Notes under the pieces: generated by a model
What the model was told of the DNA's origin: nothing
The model's input: only the letters and a program-made list of their open reading frames with translations
Databases searched by the model: none
Assembly (NCBI GenBank): GCA_022560615.1
Contig: JADFSR010000030.1
Span: forward strand, 1-54,102
Direction: 5' to 3'
Length of the DNA stretch: 54,102 nucleotides
Source of the DNA: Gemmatimonadota bacterium
Lineage (GTDB): Bacteria; Gemmatimonadota; Gemmatimonadetes; Longimicrobiales; Gaopeijiaceae
Translations under genes and position numbers: made by a program
Shown: positions 18,514-24,440 of the stretch, one piece after another
Layout of the letters: every line of letters begins with the position of its first letter
Position numbering within the stretch: position 1 is the stretch's first letter

Positions 18514-18722
18514 TCAGCACCGAGGGTTTCGAGACGAGTGGCCGTCATGATCGAGGATGGCCGGTTCGCGGACGTGAAGCCAGCCGAGCGAGACGGGGCC
18601 GAAGTAGACGGCCCAGATGTCGTTGTCGATCTGCTCGAGCCCGATGTACTCACCGCCGAGCAGATGGGAGACGTTGACCCATTCGGAGTGCCATCGGATG
18701 CCTCCGTTGGTGGAGACCTCCC
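18514..18722 (-). pseudogene. IS481-like (DDE) transposase, C-terminal fragment
   Basis: About 65 residues remain. STNGGIRWHSEWVNVSHLL, then EYIGLEQIDNDIWAVYFGPVS and LGWLH are the beta-barrel tail found after the catalytic core of IS481-type integrases (pattern GLEx(I/V)DDGIWxVYFGPxxLG). No DDE core is present; the upstream part was replaced by the IS110 relic that begins at 18727. Together with the terminus at 18324 it marks an older IS481 insertion, later interrupted. Confidence 0.65.
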
Positions 18723-18726
18723 GTGC

Positions 18727-19360
18727 TCACGTGCGTGCATAGAAGCGTTCGATATCGAAGTCCTCGCTGTTCTTGAGCATGAAGTAGGTGGCACGACCGA
18801 GGCGTGCGGCGAGAACACTGAGCGCTTTCCCTTTGCCGTGGCGGCGCTCGAGCTTCTTGAGATGAGCCTGGCCGCGGGTGTTGTCCTTGAGGAAGAGCAC
18901 GGCGGCCTCGCTGAAGGCCTATTTGCGATGGGCGTTACCGATCTTGGCTGCCGACGCCGGAGCAGATCGCGCGTCGCGCGCATGTCACGCGGATAGACGC
19001 AGGCCAGAGGGAACGCACCACCACGCAGCAGCACCGCCGTCTTGTGGGAGTCGATCTTGTCGTTCTTGGCCTTGGCACTGTGGATCGCTTTCATGTAGAG
19101 CGCGTGACCGAGCACGAAGGCGATCCCCTCACGGGCACAGAGATCGGCGAGCCAATACCAGCAGAAGATGCACTCGCTGCCCATGACGAGATCCGAACGG
19201 TAGGGCTCAAGCGCGCGAAGCAAGGCCTCGGGCTCACAGCGCAGCCTTTTGTGCAGACGCACTTCGCCTTGGGAATCCAAGACGCACAGGTAGAGCGTGC
19301 GAGCATGAAGGTCGATGCCACAGTAGTATAGATGCTGGCCCTTGAATTGAAGAAACGCAT
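18727..19360 (-). pseudogene. IS110-family transposase relic (frameshifted, internal deletion, nonsense codon)
   Basis: From the ATG at 19360 the frame MRFFNS must shift by one base to reach YYCGIDLHARTLYLCVLDS, then GSECIFCWYWLADLC, AFVLGHALYMKAIH, KNDKIDSHKTAVLLRGG and MRATRDLLRRR, the DEDD N-terminal domain. It then jumps directly to IGNAHRK-stop-AFSEAAVLFLKDN, where the family has a Trp (TGG became TAG). It ends HGKGKALSVLAARLGRATYFML, the family C-terminus. Roughly 130 central residues are missing. The non-coding stretch upstream (19360-19480) contains a strong hairpin (CCTCTCG paired with CGAGAGG); in active IS110 elements that region encodes the bridge RNA. Confidence 0.8.
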
Positions 19361-19497
19361 GGTTCCCCTCCTGGGAAAGATGGATTGAGCTTGCGCTCTG
19401 ATCCTTCCGCCCTCTCGGCGAGAGGTCCAGGAGGGGGCCTGCATGAGTATCAAGCGATTGCTACAGTCGCGGTGGAGCGTCGCGGCTCGCGATCTGC

Positions 19498-19540
19498 GTC
19501 GGCATCGTGGTCCCGCAGCAGAATTCCAAAGACGTTAGAG
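19498..19540 (+). repeat. attC site, 3' half only (left boundary of the HicAB cassette)
   Basis: The 42 bases at 19498-19539 equal 20564-20605, the 3' half of the complete attC, at all positions but one, and end in the core GTTAGAG. The complementary 5' arm is absent. Upstream is IS110 non-coding sequence and a short CGGCTCGCGAT-CTGC stretch like another attC arm. The insertion or deletion that created this junction probably destroyed the site. Confidence 0.7.
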
Positions 19541-19570
19541 AGCGGCTCGTCCACCAATAGGATCAGGCGA

Positions 19571-20122
19571 TCAGCGAGCCTTGGTAGCCGGCTTCCGGCT
19601 TGCTGATGTTTTCGCCTTACGCGCTCTAGCCGTCGCTGACGCAGCCTTGGCCGGTGCCTTCGCTGCCGCCGCTTTCGCCGCCCGCGGCTTCGGGACCTTC
19701 CGCCGAGGGGCAGGAGACTTGGACTTCGTTGAGCTGGCTCCCTTGGACTTCGTCTTTCTAGAGTCGTCGAGCACCAAGACCTCAGCCGCTCGGTCTATGG
19801 CTGATAATCCAGACTCCAGCAGTCCACCGATCCACTCATTCATGGAGAGTCCTGCCGCTGCGGCCGCCGCCGCGATCTGTCGATGTGTGGTGGGGCCGAC
19901 CCTCACGTTGAATCGTCCCGAGAACGGCTTCTCCGGCTTCTCGCCCCGGATCTTGCACACCTCGAGGTATTGATCCACAGCGCGACGCATCGACTCGGAT
20001 AGCTCCTCTACAGACTCGCCTTCGAAATAGAGCTCGTCGCGTAGATCCACTACGTGTCCGGCGAACAGCGCGAGTTCCGCGTCGAACTCGAACACACCTG
20101 TATACCCCTGATATTCAATCAT
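19571..20122 (-). CDS. hicB: HicB-family antitoxin with a long Ala/Lys-rich tail
   Basis: A 183-residue antitoxin. Residues 1-60 are the HicB partial RNase H fold (YQGYTGVFEFDAELALFAGHV, YFEGESVEELSESMRRAVDQYLE). Residues 70-115 form the DNA-binding domain (GRFNVRVGPTTHRQIAAAAAAAGLSMNEWI). The last 60 or so residues are a low-complexity Lys/Ala/Pro/Ser tail (AAKAAAAKAPAKAASATARA) resembling a histone H1 C-terminus, which ordinary HicB proteins of 110-150 residues lack. It is encoded 63 bases after hicA on the same strand, against the direction of the attC site. It should bind HicA and the palindrome upstream of hicA. Confidence 0.85.
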   Translation of the reverse strand: MIEYQGYTGVFEFDAELALFAGHVVDLRDELYFEGESVEELSESMRRAVDQYLEVCKIRGEKPEKPFSGRFNVRVGPTTHRQIAAAAAAAGLSMNEWIGGLLESGLSAIDRAAEVLVLDDSRKTKSKGASSTKSKSPAPRRKVPKPRAAKAAAAKAPAKAASATARARKAKTSASRKPATKAR

Positions 20123-20185
20123 TATGACGCGCCTCCCTTTCGGTTCTAGCCGAAGTCCGCGTACCGATGAAGCGCTCGACTTCCC

Positions 20186-20428
20186 TCATAGCCGACCCGC
20201 TGCGTCCAAAAAAGACCGAAGGCGCTTCACCAACCCCTTTCCACACTCTCGCCGTGAATGGGGCCGATCCACGGTGAGTTTTCGTTCCCCGATGACGAAA
20301 GTGACTGTCGACCCTGAACCTTCATACACCTCCGCTTCCAAGTGCTTGAGGAGGGCCTCTGCCTTCTTCCAATCCAGACCGCCATTCAGGCGCCGAATCT
20401 GTTCGACGGTCTTATCGTGCTTCCCCAT
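20186..20428 (-). CDS. hicA: HicA-family toxin
   Basis: An 80-residue toxin. The start at 20428 gives MGKHDKTVEQIRRLNGGLDWKKAEALLKHLEAEV, then GSTVTFVIGERKLTVDRPHSRRECGKGLVKRLRSFLDAAG. This is the HicA branch with a D/HRPHP-type motif. The usual GS-H catalytic His near residue 40 is replaced here (EGSGSTV), as in that branch, so the His in DRPHS may matter instead. HicA proteins are dsRBD-fold mRNA interferases. The longer upstream frame only translates the attC site. The hicA-hicB order is the common one, and the pair forms one cassette transcribed towards the integrase. Confidence 0.85.
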   Translation of the reverse strand: MGKHDKTVEQIRRLNGGLDWKKAEALLKHLEAEVYEGSGSTVTFVIGERKLTVDRPHSRRECGKGLVKRLRSFLDAAGRL

Positions 20429-20456
20429 GGTGTCATATGATGGCGCCACCCGGAAC

Positions 20457-20479
20457 GTGGTGTCAACATGTGACACCAC
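20457..20479. promoter_or_regulatory. perfect palindromic operator of hicAB
   Basis: GTGGTGTCA and TGACACCAC are perfectly complementary nine-base arms around a five-base centre. The site lies 29 bases upstream of the hicA start and 12 bases from the attC edge. HicB-type antitoxins repress their operon from such palindromes, so this cassette carries its own promoter and operator. Confidence 0.75.
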
Positions 20480-20490
20480 GGGCCGCTGCT

Positions 20491-20606
20491 CTCTAACACG
20501 GAATTGCTGCTGTCCGGGTAGGCTGCTGGGTCTGAAGCACCCGCCTTGCAACTCGCGTCTCAGGTCGGCATCGTGGTCCGGCAGCAGAATTCCAAAGACG
20601 TTAGAA
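20491..20606 (+). repeat. complete attC-like recombination site (HicAB cassette)
   Basis: A 116-base imperfect palindrome with attC architecture. The outer R stem is CTAAC (20493-20497) with GTTAG (20600-20604). An unpaired spacer follows (two bases on one side, six on the other). The L stem then pairs GGAATT with AATTCC, CTGCTG with CAGCAG and CCGG with CCGG. Two bases, G506 and T513 (20506, 20513), have no partner and would be extrahelical, the marks by which IntI recognises the folded bottom strand. The loop between arms is about 60 bases. Recombination would cut after G20600. It shares sequence with the partial sites at 19498, 21107 and 23295. Confidence 0.85.
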
Positions 20607-20641
20607 AGCACACCACCTTGGCGACTGTCTGAATCAGGGCG

Positions 20642-21005
20642 AAACGCTTGGCACGAGACGATTTCACCAAGAAGACGGCCCGTCTACTGGCGGATAGGGT
20701 TGGGAGGTTCCTCACAACCCTCAGCGAATAGTGTCGGCGCCACCGGCACTTGCCGCTCGCGGACCGACACGCCGCGCTCAGCAGGCGATTGCGCGGACAT
20801 TTCCAGTACTTCGGCGTGAACGGCAACGGCCGGAGACCTCAGCAAGTGCACCTCCAAGCCACAAGGATGTGGTTCAAGTGGCTCCAGCGCCGAAGCCAAC
20901 GCGGAAACCGCCTGATCTGGGAGCGGTTCGGTGCCTATATATCTCAAGGCTCACCCGCTTCCTCCACCCCGGATCTGTGTCCAGATCTGGGCCCGAGCTC
21001 CGTGA
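20642..21005 (+). pseudogene. ltrA: group II intron reverse transcriptase/maturase, C-terminal fragment
   Basis: The frame reads TKKTARLLADRVGRFLTTLSE, then TAG (20729-20731) where a Trp is expected, then CRRHRHLPLADRHAALSRRL and RGHFQYFGVNGN, and then TRMWFKWLQRRSQRG. That is the thumb-to-maturase end of bacterial group II intron proteins. One extra A near 20938 shifts the frame; correcting it gives a tail HPLPPPRICVQIWARAP and a stop at 21003-21005, 15 bases before domain V. The RT palm and the 5' half of the intron are missing. The intron class that inserts at attC sites (IIC-attC) is the natural candidate, given the position between two attC sites. Confidence 0.8.
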
Positions 21006-21020
21006 GACTCCTCGGCGGAA

Positions 21021-21091
21021 GAGCCGAGTGGTGGAAATCTCCTCGCTCGGTTCTGGGAGGGCCCAGGTGGGCAACCACCCGGGCTACTCGA
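21021..21091 (+). ncRNA. group II intron domains V and VI
   Basis: Bases 21021-21054 fold as a 34-nucleotide domain V: GAGCCGAG pairs with CTCGGTTC with the characteristic G-U near the AGC catalytic triad, and a GGAAAT loop caps the top. A second hairpin (GGTGG with CCACC) follows as domain VI, and CTACTCGAC ends the intron near 21091. The spacing from the maturase stop is as in intact introns. Without domains I-III it cannot splice by itself. Confidence 0.75.
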
Positions 21092-21106
21092 CCAGTCGCG
21101 GAAGGA

Positions 21107-21203
21107 GTTAGTGGGTCTGAATGTTAGTGGGTCCGAAGCACTCGCCTTGCGGCTCGCACTTCGGATCGGCATGCTGGCCGCGCAGCATCGCGAGCCGTTA
21201 TGA
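21107..21203 (+). repeat. partial attC site with a 16-base tandem duplication
   Basis: The central and 3' parts align with the complete attC: TGGGTCCGAAGCACTCGCC and CTTGCGGCTCGC, then TCGGCAT, then a 3' arm ending in GTTATGA (21197-21203). The matching 5' arm is missing and the group II intron end lies there instead. The 16 bases from GTTAGTGGGTC are duplicated in tandem (21107-21122 and 21123-21138). Internal pairing CGGCTCGC with GCGAGCCG and ATGCTG with CAGCAT gives an alternative shorter hairpin. Confidence 0.6.
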
Positions 21204-21215
21204 AGCCCGGTCTGA

Positions 21216-21629
21216 CTACGCGATGAGGGCAAGCAGTTCGGGTGGGGTGACGGTCTTCACCGGGGACTTCTTGAAGCCTCTCTTATCGCGTGTGACGAGA
21301 TAGTCAGCCTCGGCCTTCTCGGCGCACGCCGCCTGAGCCGCATCCTCGAAGTCCGTCCAGTCCAGAGCCAGAGCATGGCGAATGCGGTCTTCGTCCACGG
21401 GCACTACTCGGACCACATGGAGCAGATCCGTGAGGACTCTCCGGGCCTTCGCTTTCCCCATGTGCTTCGAGAGGAGAAAGTGCAGGGTCGTGATCGTGTG
21501 GGCGGCGACCAGCCCTTCGACGGCCCGAGCCTCGACGTGCCGAAGTACGGCCTCGGCATCATCGGCGAACGGCTCTCTACTAGCCAGGACGTCGAGCACG
21601 ACGTTGATGTCGAGAAGGACCCTCGTCAC
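21216..21629 (-). CDS. PIN-domain toxin (VapC-like)
   Basis: A 137-residue toxin. Start GTG at 21629 overlaps the antitoxin stop by four bases. The PIN acidic residues are visible: LLDINVVLDVL (Asp7), TLHFLLSK with a preceding Thr/Ile strand, DWTDFEDAAQAACAEKAEADYLVTRD (Asp-x-x-Asp and the final Asp). PIN toxins are Mg2+-dependent RNases that cut tRNA or rRNA. The full domain is present and looks intact. It is transcribed against the attC direction, like hicAB. The GTTATGA core of the preceding attC lies 13 bases beyond its stop, placing the module just inside a cassette boundary. Confidence 0.85.
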   Translation of the reverse strand: MTRVLLDINVVLDVLASREPFADDAEAVLRHVEARAVEGLVAAHTITTLHFLLSKHMGKAKARRVLTDLLHVVRVVPVDEDRIRHALALDWTDFEDAAQAACAEKAEADYLVTRDKRGFKKSPVKTVTPPELLALIA

Positions 21630-21856
21630 TTGTGCTTGGCCTCAAGGTGAGCGCGGTACTCCTCCCGTGACGCAGAGGAGGGAAGGACGCCTCGAAGGCG
21701 CGTGACTACTGGAGTCGCGGTCCCCCCCTCGTCTTCAAGCGAGCCGAGAAACGAAGAGACGAGCTGGGAGACAGAAGTGTCGTTGAGTCGCGAGAAGCGC
21801 TTGGCGCGCTCAACGACGGCCGAGTCGACCGAAAGTGTGAGTTTCGTCTTAGGCAT
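21626..21856 (-). CDS. DUF6364-like antitoxin paired with the PIN toxin
   Basis: A 76-residue antitoxin. The ATG at 21856 gives MPKTKLTLSVDSAVVERAKRF, a ribbon-helix-helix start (strand KLTLSVD, helix AVVERAKRFSRLNDTSVSQLVSSFL). A short acidic and then basic tail, SREEYRAHLEAKHK, follows and should wrap the toxin. The upstream reading to 21934 is AT-rich promoter DNA. RHH proteins of this kind repress their own promoter; the repeated TATACGTAC just upstream is the expected target. The four-base overlap with the toxin indicates translational coupling. Confidence 0.8.
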   Translation of the reverse strand: MPKTKLTLSVDSAVVERAKRFSRLNDTSVSQLVSSFLGSLEDEGGTATPVVTRLRGVLPSSASREEYRAHLEAKHK

Positions 21857-21870
21857 GAGTCCGCTCCTGG

Positions 21871-21902
21871 TATACGTACTATCAATATCAATATATACGT
21901 AC
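21871..21902. promoter_or_regulatory. paired TATACGTAC sites upstream of the PIN module
   Basis: TATACGTAC occurs at 21871-21879 and 21894-21902, 23 bases apart, about two helical turns, with AT-rich DNA between. Each core is itself palindromic (TACGTA). RHH repressors bind such spaced pairs as dimers on one helix face. The local AT content against a GC-rich background also marks the promoter. Confidence 0.55.
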
Positions 21903-21934
21903 GATGGTTCTGGGAGCAATGCGGCGAACTTCAT

Positions 21935-22694
21935 AACGAGTATCAGGCCCTCGGAGTCAAAAGCGCGCAGGTTCCCCTACCCGCCGGGGCGCGGCGGTCG
22001 AAAGTAAGGCGTCGGTCGTCGTGGTCTCTGACTTCATTTCAGCAGCTGGAGCAGAGCTTGAGTCTCTGCACCAAACACATATCGAGGTTCACCCGCGGGT
22101 CCCCCTGAGGCGAGCTCGGCAGGGGCGGGAGCAGAAGCCGCGTGGGCTCCTGCGACCTAGAAATTCAACTGTGCCCTCGTACCGTCCGACTACGATTCAA
22201 GGCGAGCAGGCTCAGGGCCGTGAGGCCGGTGGCCAGTTAGCTCCGGGCTCGGGTGAGGGGCAGAGACCAAGTTCGAGCGATTGTGATGTAAGTAGGGAGC
22301 GGGAGGCGGCGTCCAATCAAGCGAAGCGGCTGCCGGGCGTCGTCCGGTGTGCGCCGCAGCTCGAGGTAGCAGTCACGGCTCGGCCAACCTCCCCTCCGTC
22401 CTCAGTGAACTCCTAGGGCGTGCTGAGTTCCCCGGAAGCGTACGGGTGCATGAGATCGCTTCGGACTTTGTCCCCGGAGTCGAGCGAGACGAGTTCGATG
22501 TCCCCTACGTCGTGCGTTTCCCCCTACATGATCCTGAACTGATCTTGCCGGGCTGAGATCTCGTCGTCCGGGTGTCGCTCCTTAAAAGCGATTGCTGTTG
22601 CTGCGGGAGAACGGGAGGGTCGCGCGCTTCGCGCTCGGCCGCCATTCTTGTCGCGCAAAAGAATCGCAGACCGTCAGGAGGCTCGAGGGAGAAA
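21935..22694. other. 760-base stretch without a recognisable gene
   Basis: TCATAAC at 21931-21937 is complementary to the preceding GTTATGA core and could be the 5' edge of a lost attC. An open frame ending at 22556 (LSELLGRAEFPGSVRVHEIASDFVPG and onward) has protein-like composition and may be the tail of a decayed gene, but I do not recognise it. At 22586-22675 GCGATT and AATCGC could close a long imperfect hairpin around GCGCGCTTCGCGC, perhaps another eroded attC. Confidence 0.35.
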
Positions 22695-23278
22695 GTGTCG
22701 GAGTGGCAAGCAGATATCGACACAATTCTCGGGCACCGGCACGACAACGGTGCGGACCACTGGGCGACCCCTGACGGACGGATCTACGTCGGCAACCCGT
22801 ACAGCACGATCGCGTCGCTATGCATGCTTCACGAACTCGGCGTGGAGCAGGATCACGAGGCTGTAGCGGGTGGCGTCACAGCGATCATTAATGCCAGTCG
22901 GCTCGACGGTCGAATTCGCGTCGCCCCGAAGGCTCCCCTCTATCCATGCTACACGGCCGAAGCCACTGGGTGACACGCCGACCTATCGGTCCGTGCCACT
23001 GGGGAATCGGCGGACTCTTCATGCAGGTCGAGTACCCGTTCCTTCGCTACAACCTGTTCTACTATGTGTACGTCCTGTCGTTCTTCGGGCTGGCACAGCA
23101 AGACGAACGGTTCCGCTGTGCGGTAGCCGTGCTCGAATCCAAGCTTGACGGTGATGGTCAGCTCGTGGTGGAGCGGCCGCATCGCGGACTGAAGGAGCTC
23201 ACGTTCTGCGCGAAAGGGAAGCCGTCTCTTCTAGCCGCAGCACGGTATCGGGAGATCGGGCAGAACCTATCCCGGTGA
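22695..23278 (+). pseudogene. prenyltransferase/squalene-cyclase-like alpha-toroid protein, internally deleted
   Basis: The first part starts with GTG at 22695 after GAGGGA and reads WQADIDTILGHRHDNGADHWATPDGRI, then NPYSTIASLCMLHELG, then LYPCYTAEA, ending at 22973. The second part, in another frame, reads THWVTRRPIGPCHWGIGGLF, MQVEYPFLRYNLFYYVYVLS and ERPHRGLKELTFCAKGKPS and stops at 23278. In related proteins these blocks are separated by roughly 90 residues holding more toroid repeats (..DGGWRC..). Here they are fused out of frame near 22960. The whole is therefore broken, although both pieces are well preserved, which suggests recent loss. Confidence 0.65.
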
Positions 23279-23294
23279 CTCCAATGCGATGGGC

Positions 23295-23372
23295 CTCTCA
23301 ACACGGGTTTGCTGCTGTCCGCGTAAGCTGTGTGGGTTCGGAAGCGCTCGCCTTGCAGCTCGCGCTTCTGTC
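23295..23372 (+). repeat. attC-like site, 5' half (right end of the array)
   Basis: CTCTCAACACGG then TTTGCTGCTGTCCG, TGGGTTCGGAAGC and GCTCGCCTTGCAGCTCGCG run parallel to the 5' arm and loop of the attC at 20491. The complementary 3' arm is weak: GAAGCAG and GTTG at about 23390-23404 are all that remains. It follows the broken toroid gene, as expected for a cassette, and is the last integron-type sequence before chromosomal genes resume. Confidence 0.55.
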
Positions 23373-23466
23373 TTCTGTGTCCGAGATCGAGAAGCAGTGG
23401 GTTGGTCCAGCGTATCGCTTTCCGGCCACCATTCACGCCCCGGCAGACGTATGCTAGAGCTAGTTG

Positions 23467-24411
23467 CTAGTAGACATCGAGGTCCTTCCCCGACACGAGC
23501 GGTCCGGAGTAGCCGGCGGCCCGGATTTCCCGGATCAGACCCTCGTCGTCAGTGCCCCACATAAGGTGGTGGTATAGGACCAGCAGCCCCGGTCGTGCGC
23601 GGTTCGCGATGTCCGCGAGCTCCACGGTGGACGTGTGGAAACTGGTGTGGTAGCGCTGCCAAGCAGGAGGGCGCGTGGGAAGTCGCTCGGCACTGTAGAC
23701 CTCGTGCACCAGGATGTCGCACCCGCCGCATGCCTCCACGATCGATGCGCTCGGCGCCGCGTCACCGCTGATGACGATGGTCCGGTCCGGACCCTCGAAG
23801 CGGTATCCCACCGGTTGTTCCCAACCACCGTGGTCCACGAGGATCGCGTAGACCTTCACGAGATCGTCCTCGTACACGAGCCCGGGCTCGATCTCCGTGG
23901 TCAGCGCGCGGTAGGCGTCACGGTTGGCGTCGCGCGGCTCAGGGCCATCGATGCGCACGGTGATATCCGCCGACCACGCCTCGACGATCCCGTCCATCAT
24001 CTTCTTCGTGCCGGGCGGACCGTAGACGTTGAGCGGCACGGGGCGATCCAGAACCCATGGACTGAGTAGCAGGTCCGGCAATCCGACCGTGTGGTCGGAG
24101 TGCAGATGCGTGAGGAACACGTGGTGGAGCCGCGCCACTCGCAGAGCAGGGATTCCCCGGTCGCGAGCCGCCATAGCGGCGCGCCGCACGATGCCGGGAC
24201 CAGCGTCGATGAGGTAGGCTCGGTCGTCTACCACGATCGCGGTGGCCGGACCCGAGCGCTCGGGGTCTGCGTTGGGCGTCCCGGTGCCGAGCAGCACCAG
24301 CCGTGTGCGAGGCGTCTCCTGAGCCTTGGCCTCAACGCTCACCAACCCGCCGATGAGGAAGTGACAGAGGAGTGCGAGCTGGCGCATACGCAGGAGGAGA
24401 ATGTCATTCAT
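23467..24411 (-). CDS. secreted MBL-fold metallo-hydrolase, RNase Z-like subgroup
   Basis: A 314-residue exported protein with a signal peptide (hydrophobic 11-27, ending EAKAQ). LVLLGTGTPNADP and the metal motif THLHSDHTVGLPDLL (His102, His104, Asp106, His107), then VISGDAAPS and LYHHLMWG, give the five MBL signatures in the RNase Z/arylsulfatase-like arrangement. A cytoplasmic tRNA 3'-nuclease would not carry a signal peptide, so a periplasmic phosphodiesterase or esterase is more likely. It is the first chromosomal gene to the right of the integron. The AddA-like gene lies 29 bases upstream on the same strand, so they may be co-transcribed. Confidence 0.85.
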   Translation of the reverse strand: MNDILLLRMRQLALLCHFLIGGLVSVEAKAQETPRTRLVLLGTGTPNADPERSGPATAIVVDDRAYLIDAGPGIVRRAAMAARDRGIPALRVARLHHVFLTHLHSDHTVGLPDLLLSPWVLDRPVPLNVYGPPGTKKMMDGIVEAWSADITVRIDGPEPRDANRDAYRALTTEIEPGLVYEDDLVKVYAILVDHGGWEQPVGYRFEGPDRTIVISGDAAPSASIVEACGGCDILVHEVYSAERLPTRPPAWQRYHTSFHTSTVELADIANRARPGLLVLYHHLMWGTDDEGLIREIRAAGYSGPLVSGKDLDVY

Positions 24412-24440
24412 GGACCGCGACCTCAGAGGAAAGAATTGCG

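Noticed and set aside
18940-20731. UAG stop-codon reassignment
   Set aside because: Intact genes in the window end in TAG (for example 1392 and 13997), so the two internal TAGs are decay.
20642-21005. Functional reverse transcriptase or retron
   Set aside because: Only the C-terminal maturase part remains, with a nonsense codon and a frameshift; there is no YxDD palm.
22021-22416. A 131-codon plus-strand frame
   Set aside because: Gln/Arg/Pro/Ser-rich, with no hydrophobic core pattern and no recognised domain; treated as non-coding.
14079-23410. Mobile (class 1-type) integron with resistance genes
   Set aside because: No sul1, qacE or resistance cassette is present, the attC sites share one family sequence, and the relics show long residence, all pointing to a chromosomal integron.
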